A DNA stretch of 64,000 bases, from the NCBI GenBank assembly GCA_021324775.1, contig JAJPIM010000029.1:1-64000 (forward strand), given 5' to 3'. The notes under the pieces are model-generated. The model searched no databases. It was not told the origin of the DNA and saw nothing but the letters and a program-made list of their open reading frames with translations. Shown piece after piece: positions 26,536-36,870 of the stretch (positions are counted from its first letter, which is position 1; each line of letters starts with the position of its first letter). Source of the stretch: Gemmatimonadota bacterium (GTDB lineage: Bacteria; Gemmatimonadota; Gemmatimonadetes; Gemmatimonadales; Gemmatimonadaceae). The translations under genes were made by a program, and so were the position numbers.

Positions 26536-29247
26536 TCAGTGTGGTGCGATGTCGCCGTGGGGGTCGCCCCGCGGCGGCACCGGGGGACCGAGTGGTATCA
26601 CCTTGCCGGGTGGATTGCTGCGGGCGCCGGGCCGGCGGCCTGGCGGGGGCGTGTTGGGCACGGCGGCGGGCGCGGAGGGGCGACGCAGTCCGAACTCGAG
26701 CACCTCGTCCATCGTCTTCACGGCGTGGAACGTGATCGAGCTGCGGATCTCCTCGGGGAACTCATCGAGCTCGCGCAGATTACCTGCGGGGATGATCACG
26801 TGGCGGATCCCGTAGCGGTGCGCGGCGACCGACTTCTCCTTGAGGCCGCCGATCGGCAGGACGCGCCCGCGGAGAGTGACTTCGCCCGTCATCGCGATGT
26901 CCCCGCGCACCGGCACGCCGGTGAGCGCGCTAATGATGGCGGTGGCGATCGCGATGCCCGCGCTCGGTCCGTCCTTGGGTGTGGCGCCCGCCGGGATGTG
27001 AACGTGAATGTCCCGTCCGCCTCCCCGTGCGAGATCTTCGTCGATCCCGAGATCGCCGGCACGCCGCCGGGCGTAGCTCAGGGCAGCGGTTGCGGACTCC
27101 TTCATGACCTCGCCGAGTGTGCCGGTCAACTGGAGTTTGCCACGCCCGCGCACGACGCTGACCTCGATGTCGAGAATTTCCCCCCCGACGGCGGTATACG
27201 CGAGCCCACGTGCCACGCCGACCGAATCCTCGAGTGTCGTTTCGTCCGGATCGAATGGCGCCGGTCCGAGAAGGTCGGGGAGCGCGGCCGCGGTGATCGT
27301 CACGGGGCCGGCAGGCGCGGGACCAATCGCCGGTGTTTCGACCCGTTGCCGCGCGACCTTGCGGGCCACGCGCGCGATGCGGCGCTCGAACTCGCGGACC
27401 CCGGCTTCGCGGGTGTATTGCCGCATGATCTCGCTCAGCGCGCCGGGCTCCCACGTCACGTCGTCCGGCTTCAGGCCGTTGCGCTCGAGCTGCTTGGGCA
27501 CGAGGAACTGTCGTGCGATCGCGACCTTTTCGTGGTCGAGATATCCGGTGAGGCGGATCACCTCCATGCGATCGCGGAGCGCATCGGGCACATTCGCGAG
27601 CGTGTTGGCGGTCGTGATGAACAGGACCTGGGAGAGATCGTAGTCGATCTCGAGGTAGTGATCATTGAACGCGCTGTTCTGCTCCGGGTCGAGCACTTCC
27701 AGCAGCGCAGCGGCGGGATCGCCCCTGTAGTCCTGTCCCAGCTTGTCGACCTCGTCGAGCAGAATCACCGGGTTGATCACCTCGGCGCGGCGCATCGCCT
27801 GGAGGATGCGTCCGGGCAGGGCACCGATATAGGTGCGCCGGTGTCCGCGGATCTCCGCCTCGTCGCGGACGCCACCGAGGGCCATGCGGGCGAACCGGCG
27901 GCCGAGGGCTTTGGCGATCGAGCGGCCGAGCGACGTTTTCCCGACGCCGGGCGGACCCACGAAGCAGAGGATGGGGCCTTCGAGGCGGCCGACGAGGCCG
28001 AGCACCGCGATGTAGTCGAGGATCCGGTCCTTCACTTCGGCGAGACCGTAGTGGTCCTCATCGAGCACATGCCGCGCGTGATCGACGTCGAGGATGTCGT
28101 CGGTGCGTTCGGTCCAGGGGAGGCCGAGGAGCCAATCGAGGTAATTGCGGCCGACGGTCGTCTCGGGGGACATCGGCGCCGTGCGCCGGAGCTTCCGCAA
28201 CTCGCGCTGTGCCCGGGCCTGCACCGCTTCGGGCAGTGCGCGCCGCTTGATCTCGGCATCGAGATCAGCCAACTCGTCGCCGTCATCCTGCCCGAGCTCG
28301 CGCGTGATCGCCCGGAGCTGCTCCTGCAGGTAGAACTCCCGCTGGTTCTGGAACAGCGATCCGCGCACATCCTCATCGATCTTGCGCTCGAGGCGAAGAA
28401 GCTCGATCTCGGCGCTCAGCACATCCGACAGCGCCTGCCAGAGGCTTCCGAGTGCCGGCGTTTCGAGGAGCTTCTGGCGGACGTCGTGTTTGACCGCGAG
28501 GTGGGCGGCGATGGCGATGGCGCGTCGCTCGTCGGATTCGATCGACTGGACGAACACGGCGGTCTCGTCGGGAATCCGCCGGTGCATCGAGACGTACTCC
28601 TCGAACCGCGAGAGCACGCGCCGGCTGAGGGCCGTCTGGGCGTCCTTGGCGGCGTCGGCGCCCTCGTGGCCCGTGTCGCCGGGGGCCGAGCCGGGTAGCG
28701 GTGGGTGGGGATTCGGGCTGCCGGCCGTTTCTCCGGCGGGGGAGTCCCGGGGGGTCCGTGCGGACTCGGAAGGGCCTTCTGGGGCGCTCCCGGGCTTTGG
28801 TGGGTATCCCTCGTCTCCGGACTCCGCCCCGGGCTCGGGGGGCGCCGGTGGGGCCACGAAGGGGTATGCCACCACGGTGGCCCGGTGCCACCCGCCGGCG
28901 AGGCCGTAGCGAGTCACCCGGGCCCTGGCGACGCCTTCGACGAGCACCTTGGCGGTACCGTTCGGCAGCCGGGAGCTTTGGAGGACGCGGGCGACGACCC
29001 CGACCCGGTACAGGTCGCTCGCGTTAGGGTCCTGGATCTCGCCGCTTCGCTGGGCGACGAGCAGGACATACTTGTCCTTCCCCGGGCCACCGGCCGATTC
29101 GGCAGCATCGAGAGCCGCCAGCGAGGCGGGGCGGCCCACGAGCAACGGCATCACGACATACGGGAATACCACGACCTCGCGCAGCGGGAGCACCGGGAGG
29201 CGGTCCGGGGTGGCGAACTGCTCGGCGTCGCGGGCGAAGAGGGGCAT
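26536..29247 (-). CDS. lon: ATP-dependent protease Lon (with low-complexity insertion)
   Basis: Full-length Lon, 903 aa, about 100 longer than usual. The N-terminal substrate-binding domain ([20 protein letters not shown]) is interrupted at about residues 132-208 by a Pro/Gly/Glu/Ser-rich insertion. The AAA module has [19 protein letters not shown] and [13 protein letters not shown]. The protease module has catalytic Ser762 in [11 protein letters not shown] and Lys805 in [10 protein letters not shown] Pro-rich tail of about 45 residues ends the protein. It degrades damaged and regulatory proteins in the cytoplasm. It lies in the tig-clpP-clpX-lon-engB block. A second, separate lon lies at the right edge of the window. 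Confidence 0.97.
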   Translation of the reverse strand: MPLFARDAEQFATPDRLPVLPLREVVVFPYVVMPLLVGRPASLAALDAAESAGGPGKDKYVLLVAQRSGEIQDPNASDLYRVGVVARVLQSSRLPNGTAKVLVEGVARARVTRYGLAGGWHRATVVAYPFVAPPAPPEPGAESGDEGYPPKPGSAPEGPSESARTPRDSPAGETAGSPNPHPPLPGSAPGDTGHEGADAAKDAQTALSRRVLSRFEEYVSMHRRIPDETAVFVQSIESDERRAIAIAAHLAVKHDVRQKLLETPALGSLWQALSDVLSAEIELLRLERKIDEDVRGSLFQNQREFYLQEQLRAITRELGQDDGDELADLDAEIKRRALPEAVQARAQRELRKLRRTAPMSPETTVGRNYLDWLLGLPWTERTDDILDVDHARHVLDEDHYGLAEVKDRILDYIAVLGLVGRLEGPILCFVGPPGVGKTSLGRSIAKALGRRFARMALGGVRDEAEIRGHRRTYIGALPGRILQAMRRAEVINPVILLDEVDKLGQDYRGDPAAALLEVLDPEQNSAFNDHYLEIDYDLSQVLFITTANTLANVPDALRDRMEVIRLTGYLDHEKVAIARQFLVPKQLERNGLKPDDVTWEPGALSEIMRQYTREAGVREFERRIARVARKVARQRVETPAIGPAPAGPVTITAAALPDLLGPAPFDPDETTLEDSVGVARGLAYTAVGGEILDIEVSVVRGRGKLQLTGTLGEVMKESATAALSYARRRAGDLGIDEDLARGGGRDIHVHIPAGATPKDGPSAGIAIATAIISALTGVPVRGDIAMTGEVTLRGRVLPIGGLKEKSVAAHRYGIRHVIIPAGNLRELDEFPEEIRSSITFHAVKTMDEVLEFGLRRPSAPAAVPNTPPPGRRPGARSNPPGKVIPLGPPVPPRGDPHGDIAPH

Positions 29248-29303
29248 TAAAACAGAAAGTAGAACGACAGAAAGTAGAAAGTAGACACGTCAACAACACA
29301 GAA
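29248..29303 (+). repeat. Purine-rich array (P4)
   Basis: Contains ACAGAAAGTAGAACGACAG and AAAGTAGAAAGTAGACAC, purine on the + strand, directly upstream of lon (other strand). Same GAAAGTAGA core as arrays P3, P8, P9 and P10. Confidence 0.85.
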
Positions 29304-29361
29304 GACTTGCGACGTCGCGAAAGCGGCGCGTGGGGCGATCGTGGGCGCTGGAAAAACAGAA

Positions 29362-29385
29362 GCGGGACACCAGCAGGGGTCCCGC
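29362..29385 (-). terminator. Intrinsic terminator of clpX
   Basis: Hairpin with stem GCGGGAC/GTCCCGC, 52 bp past the clpX stop. Read on the - strand it is followed a few bases on by a run of five T (GCTTCTGTTTTTCC). It suggests that lon has its own promoter downstream, in the 130 bp before its start. Confidence 0.65.
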
Positions 29386-29437
29386 CTCAATCTAACCGCG
29401 AGCCACCGGGCAACCGGCAGCGCTGCCCGCGCCGGTG

Positions 29438-30700
<1,263 letters not shown>

Positions 30701-30781
30701 GGGAATCCGGACACCGGGCGACGGGGGAGCACTGAGCCAATCGGGACGCGGTCATGCAACACCACTCCTCAGATACGAACC

Positions 30782-30849
30782 AAACACCGAGAACCCCAAC
30801 ACCAGAACCCAAACACCGAGAACCCCAACACCAGAACCCAAACACCGAG
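30782..30849. repeat. 29-bp tandem repeat in the clpP-clpX spacer
   Basis: Two exact copies of a 29-bp unit at 30782-30810 and 30811-30839, plus 10 bp of a third. The unit is A/C-rich (AAACACCGAGAACCCCAACA is its first 20 bases). It lies 82 bp before the clpX start in a 393-bp non-coding stretch (30701-31093). Nothing else in that stretch was recognised. Confidence 0.93.
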
Positions 30850-31093
30850 GCAACGAGCCGAACGAGCGAGCGGCTGCCGGAGAAGTAACAGGCGCTCAGA
30901 ATCGGGTCAAGCTGACTTGCGCGAACGCGAACATGTACAACCATGTTTGTGAAAGATTTCACGAGCGACGTACGCCATCTGGTCACATTCCGGCGCAATC
31001 ACATGCCAGCACGCCGGTTACGCTGTCGGTCACCGGCCGCCCGAGCCCGCGGCGGCCGGCGCCTTTCATCTGACGACGCGACGGGCGCGCGGG

Positions 31094-31729
31094 TCAGCCC
31101 TTCGTCAGTTCGACCGTATCGGTTGACCGAATCGATGGCAAGACATCCTGCGACACGACCTTGTCGATGATCCCGTACGCCTTCGCTTCCTCGGCCGACA
31201 TGTAGTAGTCGCGATCGAAATCCCGCTCGATCTGCTCGACCGGCCGTCCGGTGTGCTTGGACATGAGGTCGTGCATCTTGCCGCGCAGATACAGGATTTC
31301 CTTGGCCTGGATCTGAATGTCCGACGCCGTGCCCTGCGTTCCGCCCGAGGGCTGGTGCATCATGACGCGGGCATGCGGGAGCGCGGCGCGGCGGCCCTTG
31401 CGGCCTCCCGCCAGCAGGAAGCACCCCATGCTCGCCGCCATCCCCATACAGGTGGTATTCACCGGGGCGCGGAGGAACTGCATCGTGTCGTAGATCGCGA
31501 GGCCCGCCGACACACTGCCGCCGGGGGAGTTCACATACAGGTGGATGTCGCGCTCCGGGTTATCGGCATCCAGGAACAGCAACTGGGCGATGATGATGTT
31601 GGCGACATCGTCGTTCACCGGCGTACCGAGGAACACGATGCGGTCCATGAGGAGCCGCGAGAAGATGTCGTAGGTGCGCTCGCCGCGGCTTGAGCGTTCG
31701 ATGACGTAGGGCGGATACAGCGTGGACAT
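31094..31729 (-). CDS. clpP: ATP-dependent Clp protease proteolytic subunit ClpP
   Basis: Serine protease that forms the ClpXP chamber, 211 aa from the ATG at 31729 ([13 protein letters not shown]) or 223 aa from an ATG at 31765. [36 protein letters not shown], the nucleophile region [16 protein letters not shown], the catalytic His in [10 protein letters not shown] and [18 protein letters not shown] are all present. Position between tig and clpX is the common bacterial order. A purine array separates it from tig. Confidence 0.96.
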   Translation of the reverse strand: MSTLYPPYVIERSSRGERTYDIFSRLLMDRIVFLGTPVNDDVANIIIAQLLFLDADNPERDIHLYVNSPGGSVSAGLAIYDTMQFLRAPVNTTCMGMAASMGCFLLAGGRKGRRAALPHARVMMHQPSGGTQGTASDIQIQAKEILYLRGKMHDLMSKHTGRPVEQIERDFDRDYYMSAEEAKAYGIIDKVVSQDVLPSIRSTDTVELTKG

Positions 31730-31788
31730 GGGAAACTCGGTAGTCAATTTGCGGTCATCGGTCATGAATCGTGGGACACAGGTGCGTC

Positions 31789-31884
31789 AAAAAAATCAAG
31801 AAAGGAGCGAGGCGGAAAGGAGAAAGGAGAAACCACTGAGATCAACAACACGGAAAAGAGCGTGGCGGAAAGGAGAGAAGACAA
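31789..31884 (+). repeat. Purine-rich array (P5)
   Basis: Blocks of AAAGGAG, CGGAAAGGAGAAAGGAGAAA and GGCGGAAAGGAGAGAAGAC, purine on the + strand, in the tig-clpP spacer (both genes on the other strand). Confidence 0.8.
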
Positions 31885-31906
31885 TGACTCACATCATCAG
31901 CTTTCA

Positions 31907-33145
31907 TCACTCGACCGTGTTCTTCTCGAGGAGCCACTTGAAGACCTTTTCCTCGGTCACGCTGCGCTCGATCTCGCGGAGCCGGTCCGCTTTCTGGAGG
32001 GAGGCGTACACCTCGGCCACGGGCGCATTGCGCTTGGCGGCGACCTCCGCGACCCGATCATCGACATCGGCCTCCGTGGCAGTGAGATGCTCGCGCTCGG
32101 CGAGGGTCTCGATGATGAGCTCACGGCGCACCTGGCTCTCGGCCACGGGCCGGAACTCACTCGCAAACCGGGGACGATCGTCGTCGGGGATCTGATACGC
32201 CTGCCCGTAGGCGTCCACCAGCCGCTGGACCCAACTCGGCGGAATCTCAAACGGATTGGCGCTCCCGATGTCATCGAGGAGTCGTTGGCGTACTTCGGCA
32301 TCGGCCTCGCGCTCGGCGGACTTGGTGAGGTCCTCTCGCACGGCGGTGGCCAGCGCATCCTTCGAATCGAAGTCACCGACCTCGCGCGCGAAGGCGTCGT
32401 CGAGCGCGGGGAGTGATTTCCGTTTCACCTCGCGGAGGGTCACCCGGACCGGTTTGGTCTTGCCGCGCTGGGACTCGTCCGGAAAATCATCCGGCCATTT
32501 GACTGGCCGCTCGACCGTCTGGCCGGGCGTGGCCTCCATGATCAACTCTTCGATGCCGGGTATCGCCTGGCCGCTGCCGAGCACGAGAGGGTATTCCTTG
32601 CCATCCGCGAGGGTGGGGGGTTCGTCACCCGTCGAGAGCACCACTGTGACGCGGTCGCCCGGGCCGGGCCGCTCCTCGACCGGCGTCCACATCGCGCGCT
32701 GCTCGCGCAACGCGTCGAGCTGTGCGGTGACCTGGTCCTGTGTCACGACGCGCGTGGGTCGTTCCACGCGAAAGCCGGCGACCCGTGCCAGCGCGATCTC
32801 GGGCCGCACCTCGAGGTGCAGCTCGAATGTCAGCGGCTTGCCTTCCTCGAACTTGAGGTCGTGCACGTGCGGCTGTCCGACGAGCTTGAGCTCCTCCCGT
32901 CCGATGGCCTCCTTGTAGGCCTCCTGGACGAGCGCTTCGACGGTCTGCTGGCGGATCGCTTCCGCGAAGCGCTTGCGCACGACCGCGGCGGGGGCCTTCC
33001 CCGGACGGAAGCCCGGAAGCCGGACCTTCGACGCGTATCGCCGGGCTTCGCGCTCTTCGGCGTCGCGCACATCGTCCGCGGGAACCGTCACGACCAGCAG
33101 TCGCTCGACGCCGGTGGCTTTCTTCGGCGTGATCTCGATTGGCAT
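31907..33145 (-). CDS. tig: Trigger factor (ribosome-associated chaperone)
   Basis: Peptidyl-prolyl isomerase and chaperone at the ribosome exit, 412 aa. The ribosome-binding signature is LPGFRPGKAPAAVVRKRF (about residues 44-61). The FKBP-type domain spans roughly 150-235 (GPGDRVTVVL, YPLVLGSGQAIPGIEELIME) and the helical C-terminal domain follows. The ATG at 33145 gives MPIEITPKKATGVERLLV; the upstream reading crosses into crtI antisense and is not real. First gene of the proteostasis block, ahead of clpP and clpX. Confidence 0.94.
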   Translation of the reverse strand: MPIEITPKKATGVERLLVVTVPADDVRDAEEREARRYASKVRLPGFRPGKAPAAVVRKRFAEAIRQQTVEALVQEAYKEAIGREELKLVGQPHVHDLKFEEGKPLTFELHLEVRPEIALARVAGFRVERPTRVVTQDQVTAQLDALREQRAMWTPVEERPGPGDRVTVVLSTGDEPPTLADGKEYPLVLGSGQAIPGIEELIMEATPGQTVERPVKWPDDFPDESQRGKTKPVRVTLREVKRKSLPALDDAFAREVGDFDSKDALATAVREDLTKSAEREADAEVRQRLLDDIGSANPFEIPPSWVQRLVDAYGQAYQIPDDDRPRFASEFRPVAESQVRRELIIETLAEREHLTATEADVDDRVAEVAAKRNAPVAEVYASLQKADRLREIERSVTEEKVFKWLLEKNTVE

Positions 33146-33165
33146 GCGCGAAATGTAATGGGGCG

Positions 33166-34635
33166 CTACGCTCCGCCGATCAACTGGGCGGCGATCTTGC
33201 CCGAACAGAGGACGCCGGGAACGCCCGCGCCGGGATGTGTGCCCGCGCCGACGCAGTACAGATTGGCGACATCCGGACTCTGGTTGTGCGGCCGCCGCCA
33301 GCCCGTCTGGCCGCGTGCCGCCGCGGCCGAAAACGCGCTGCCCAGATGCGCATTCGCCGCATCGCGGAAATAGCGCGGATCGATGCATCGCTCGGCGACG
33401 ATGTGGCGCGAGAGGCCGGGCAGATAGCGGTCCTCCAGGTACCGCACGATCGCATCGCGGAACGGGCGCGCGGCCGAATCCCAATCCGTGCCGACGCTCA
33501 GGTTCGGGACGGCGGCCATCACGTACCACGAGTCGCAGCCAGCCGGCGCGAGCGACGGATCGGACGCGGTGGGGCGATGCAGGTGGAGCGAAAAGCCGGC
33601 CGCGAGGTGCGGACGCGCGGCGGGGTCGTCGCTCAGGCCTCCCCGGCGCTCGCCCATCAGGATCTCGTAGTGCGAGAGATCCGCGTACTGGCGATCGGTG
33701 CCGAAGCACAGCATGAACAGCGACTTCGCATAGGTGCGTCCGAGGATGCGCCGGTTCGTCTCGACGGCGCGCACGGCAGCCGGTACGAGATGCAGATACG
33801 TCGAGGCCACGTCGGCGTTGCTCACGACGATGTCGGCGGGCAGCACCTCGCCGGCCGAGAGCCGGACGCCCGTGGCGCGGCGAGTGGACGGGGCGATCAC
33901 GATTTCCGTGGCTTCCTGGCCGAGGCGCAGTACCACGCCGGTCTCCACGAGCACCTGCGCGAGTGCGCGGACCAGGGCTCCAGTCCCGCCCATTGGGTAC
34001 CAGACGCCCCAGCGTTGCTCGAGGGCCTGCAGGGCGGTGTAGACACCGGGCGTGCGTGCGGCGTCGCCGCCGGCGAAGGACGGATGGATGGCGAACACGC
34101 GCCGGAGGCGTGCGTCACTGATGTTCGCGTTGACGAGCGACGCGACGGGCCGGTAGGCGCGGGTGCGCAGCACCTCGCCGAGGGCGGGCGCTGCGTCACT
34201 GGCGCGGGTGAGCGGGCGTTGCGCGAGAGGGAAGGCGGACTCGAACAGGCGCGTGGCGATGGCACGGAGACGGACGGCGCCGCGAATGTCGTCCGTCGCG
34301 AACTTCCGGAGCTCGCGGGCGAGCGGTTCGGCGAGACCGGAAAAGTGGAACGACGAGCCGTCCTCGAACCGGATCGTGTAGAAGGGTTCGAGCGGCGCCA
34401 TCGTGACGTAGTCGGCGGTCCGTCGCCCCGCGAGATCGAACAGCTCCTGGATCAGCCAGGGTGCGGTGATGAACGGCGGCCCGGCATCGAAGGTGAAGCC
34501 GTCCTGGCGGTAGACCTGTGCGATCCCGCCGGGCTGGTCCTGCTTGTCGATGACCGTGACATCGTGGCCGAGTGCGCGGAGCCGGATGGCGGTGCTGAGA
34601 CCTCCGAGCCCGCAACCGATGACGACGATGCGCAT
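33166..34635 (-). CDS. crtI: Phytoene desaturase family FAD oxidoreductase
   Basis: CrtI-type carotenoid desaturase, 489 aa. The FAD-binding Rossmann motif is VVIGCGLGGLSTAIRLRALG at the N-terminus, followed by GGIAQVYRQDGFTFDAGPPF. The C-terminal signature is LYCVGAGTHPGAGVPGVLCS. It should introduce double bonds into phytoene or a related carotenoid at the membrane. No phytoene synthase or other crt gene is adjacent, so the exact substrate is unknown. It is encoded just upstream of trigger factor and downstream of tRNA-Leu, all on the same strand. Confidence 0.88.
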   Translation of the reverse strand: MRIVVIGCGLGGLSTAIRLRALGHDVTVIDKQDQPGGIAQVYRQDGFTFDAGPPFITAPWLIQELFDLAGRRTADYVTMAPLEPFYTIRFEDGSSFHFSGLAEPLARELRKFATDDIRGAVRLRAIATRLFESAFPLAQRPLTRASDAAPALGEVLRTRAYRPVASLVNANISDARLRRVFAIHPSFAGGDAARTPGVYTALQALEQRWGVWYPMGGTGALVRALAQVLVETGVVLRLGQEATEIVIAPSTRRATGVRLSAGEVLPADIVVSNADVASTYLHLVPAAVRAVETNRRILGRTYAKSLFMLCFGTDRQYADLSHYEILMGERRGGLSDDPAARPHLAAGFSLHLHRPTASDPSLAPAGCDSWYVMAAVPNLSVGTDWDSAARPFRDAIVRYLEDRYLPGLSRHIVAERCIDPRYFRDAANAHLGSAFSAAAARGQTGWRRPHNQSPDVANLYCVGAGTHPGAGVPGVLCSGKIAAQLIGGA

Positions 34636-34663
34636 GTGCCGCAGAGTGGTGGAGCGATGGCGA

Positions 34664-34744
34664 TGCTCGGGGCGGGACTCGAACCCGCACGTCTTTCGAC
34701 AAGGGCTCCTAAGACCCTCGCGGCTACCATTACGCCACCCGAGC
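34664..34744 (-). tRNA. tRNA-Leu (anticodon TAG)
   Basis: Read on the - strand: acceptor stem GCTCGGG/CCCGAGC, D-arm GCG...CGC with GG in the loop, anticodon stem AGGGT/GCCCT with loop CTTAGGA (anticodon TAG), an extra variable arm TGTCGAAAGACG, and T-arm GCGGG TTCGAGT CCCGC. The class II variable arm and anticodon both point to leucine. No encoded CCA is seen. A heptamer array lies 6 bp upstream of its 5' end. Confidence 0.93.
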
Positions 34745-34750
34745 GAGGAA

Positions 34751-34883
34751 GGGGACTGGGGACTAGGGACTGGGGGCTGGGGATTGGGGACTAGGGACTG
34801 GGGATTGGGGATTGGGGACTAGGGACTGGGGATTGGGGACTGGGGACTAGGGACTGGGGATTGGGAAATGGGAAATGGGAAAT
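34751..34883 (+). repeat. Heptamer array upstream of tRNA-Leu (R4)
   Basis: Nineteen heptamers in strict phase: GGGGACT, AGGGACT, GGGGATT, one GGGGGCT, and finally three GGGAAAT. G-rich on the + strand. The last three units keep the 7-bp period while changing sequence. It lies between tRNA-Leu and htrA, both on the other strand. Confidence 0.97.
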
Positions 34884-34884
34884 G

Positions 34885-34924
34885 CGAAAGAAAGATAGAA
34901 AGAAAAAGAGAGAAAGAAGAGAGC
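34885..34924 (+). repeat. Purine-rich array (P6)
   Basis: GAAAGAAAGATAGAAAGAAA followed by AAGAGAGAAAGAAGAGAG, all purine on the + strand apart from one T, continuing directly from heptamer array R4. Confidence 0.85.
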
Positions 34925-34935
34925 ACGTGCAGATG

Positions 34936-34972
34936 CGAGCAGGGCCGGCCCTGTGTTGGCCGGCCCTGCTCG
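34936..34972. terminator. Strong hairpin downstream of htrA
   Basis: A perfect 15-bp stem (CGAGCAGGGCCGGCC and its complement) with a 7-base loop, 46 bp past the htrA stop. No clear T-run follows on the - strand, only mixed pyrimidines. It probably ends the htrA transcript. Confidence 0.65.
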
Positions 34973-35018
34973 TCTCCTCCCTACTTCCTACTCGCTGCTT
35001 CTTCTCTACTGTGTTCCT

Positions 35019-36593
35019 TTAGCCGCCAACGTGGAGGCTCACGACCCGCGTGGCGCCGGTCTGTCCCTGTGCGCCGACGGTGTAGACCAGCAAGCTGACA
35101 TAATCGCCGGCGTGGACCTTGGCGAGCGCCGTCTGGAGATCTGCCACCGAGTGGATGTCGTGGCGCGGCTCCGGATAGAGCACGGCCACGATAATGTCAT
35201 TGGGCACGAGCTTGTTGAAGGCCGGACCGGCCCCCGCGACATCGGCGACCCGGACGCCGCGATCGGCCTCCGGAATGCTCGCCTCACGCGCCATGTCATC
35301 GCTCACCGGCTCGACATCGATTCCGAGTTTGTCGGAGGCGACGCCGCCATTCGGTTTCGCGCTGTTGACGTCGTTCGCGGCCAACTGCTCATCGCTCGGT
35401 GCTTCCGTGAGCTTGACCTGGAACGACTTCCGCGTGCCGTAGCGCATCACGTCGAGCGCGATCGACTGCCCCGGCTGGTGCAGGCGCACGATCCGCTGGA
35501 GCGTGCTCACGCGGTCCACTGGTTTGCCATCGGCGGCGACGATAATGTCGCCGGCTTCGAGGCCGGCCTTCTCGGCCGGGCTCGACCCATCACTGGGCTG
35601 GAATCCGCCGACCTTGACGCCGCCGATCGTCTTGAGACCGGCCGCTGCGGCGTCATCCGGATCGACGTCGCCGATCGCAATGCCAAGGACGGCACGGCGC
35701 ACTTTGCCGTACTTGATCAGGTCGTCCATGACACTCTTGGCGAGCGTGATCGGAATCGCGAAGCCGTAGCCCGCGTAGTAGCCGGTCGGGCTGGCGATCG
35801 CGCTGTTGATCCCGATGACGTCCCCGTGGATGTCGACCAGCGGGCCGCCGGAGTTGCCGGGATTGATCGCGGCGTCGGTCTGGATGAAGTCCGAAATCGC
35901 GTAGGGGTTGCGCAGGAGGCCGGCGAGCTCGCGTCCACCGCGGCCCTTGGCACTGACGATGCCGGCGGTGACGGTGAAGTTGAGCTCCAGCGGGTTGCCG
36001 ATCGCGAGAACCCATTCGCCCACGCGGGCCTGCGCGTCGTCGCCCAGCGTCAACGTCGGGAGGTCGTGTCCGTCGATCTTGACCACGGCCACGTCGGTCG
36101 TCGGATCGCGTCCCACGACCTTCGCCTTGAACACGCGCTCATCGGTGAGCGTGACGGTCACCCGGTCCGCGTCGGCGACGACGTGGTTGTTGGTGAGGAT
36201 GTAGCCGTCGGGTGTGACGATGAAGCCTGAGCCGCTCGCTTCCTGGGGTACCGGGCGCTGCGGGCCGAACTGGTTGAAGAAATCCTCGAGTCCGGGCGGC
36301 ACGCGGCCGCGCATGCGGGGGCTCGCGTTGTCGCTTTCGCGCGGGTCGCGGACCGTCTGTATGGCGACGACCGCGGGCGTGACGTGCTCGGCGATCGCGA
36401 CGAAGGCATTGCCTGCGTCGGCGATCGGATGGGCCGGCGGCGCCGCCTGGGGCTTCGCGGCGGTAGCGGTCACCGCGGTGCCCTGCGCGTAGCCGAAGTG
36501 AGTGAAATCGAGCGATGAGGCGACGAGGACTCCGCCGACGAACGCGGCGGCAACCGCGGCTCCGAATCGCGTGCGAGTGAGTGTGCGTGACAT
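35019..36593 (-). CDS. Do/DegQ-type periplasmic serine protease HtrA
   Basis: Secreted or membrane-anchored HtrA protease, 524 aa. A signal or anchor segment lies at residues 10-28 (FGAAVAAAFVGGVLVASSL). The catalytic triad is His137 in ILTNNHVVAD, Asp167 in DPTTDVAVVKI and Ser248 in AAINPGNSGGPLVD. Two PDZ domains follow (VKVGGFQPSDGSSPAEKAGL, ELASIPEADRGVRVADVAGA-like region). It degrades or refolds damaged envelope proteins. The ATG at 36593 is chosen because it starts the signal sequence; a longer frame has none. Confidence 0.94.
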   Translation of the reverse strand: MSRTLTRTRFGAAVAAAFVGGVLVASSLDFTHFGYAQGTAVTATAAKPQAAPPAHPIADAGNAFVAIAEHVTPAVVAIQTVRDPRESDNASPRMRGRVPPGLEDFFNQFGPQRPVPQEASGSGFIVTPDGYILTNNHVVADADRVTVTLTDERVFKAKVVGRDPTTDVAVVKIDGHDLPTLTLGDDAQARVGEWVLAIGNPLELNFTVTAGIVSAKGRGGRELAGLLRNPYAISDFIQTDAAINPGNSGGPLVDIHGDVIGINSAIASPTGYYAGYGFAIPITLAKSVMDDLIKYGKVRRAVLGIAIGDVDPDDAAAAGLKTIGGVKVGGFQPSDGSSPAEKAGLEAGDIIVAADGKPVDRVSTLQRIVRLHQPGQSIALDVMRYGTRKSFQVKLTEAPSDEQLAANDVNSAKPNGGVASDKLGIDVEPVSDDMAREASIPEADRGVRVADVAGAGPAFNKLVPNDIIVAVLYPEPRHDIHSVADLQTALAKVHAGDYVSLLVYTVGAQGQTGATRVVSLHVGG

Positions 36594-36870
36594 AGGCCTG
36601 TCCTGATTGTTCAATGAGTCGTGAATGCGACCAAGCGCGACACCAATGCTCCTCCGATATACACGTACCACGGCCTCAGGGTTTCCTCGGTGCGCCATGT
36701 TGGATCATAGCGAGCCGTGATCCACCATGCCGAGCGCCACCGGCGCCGCGTGCCACGTTCATTGTGGAGCCTGCCTCAACGGCCGGGCCCACTCGTCTGG
36801 CGAGGGACCCGGCCGCCGGGCTACATCGATCCTACACAGGACCACCTACACAGGACCAGCTCCACCAATC

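Noticed and set aside
34936-34972. An additional small RNA gene in the htrA spacer
   Set aside because: Only one hairpin is present and its position after the stop of htrA explains it as a terminator.
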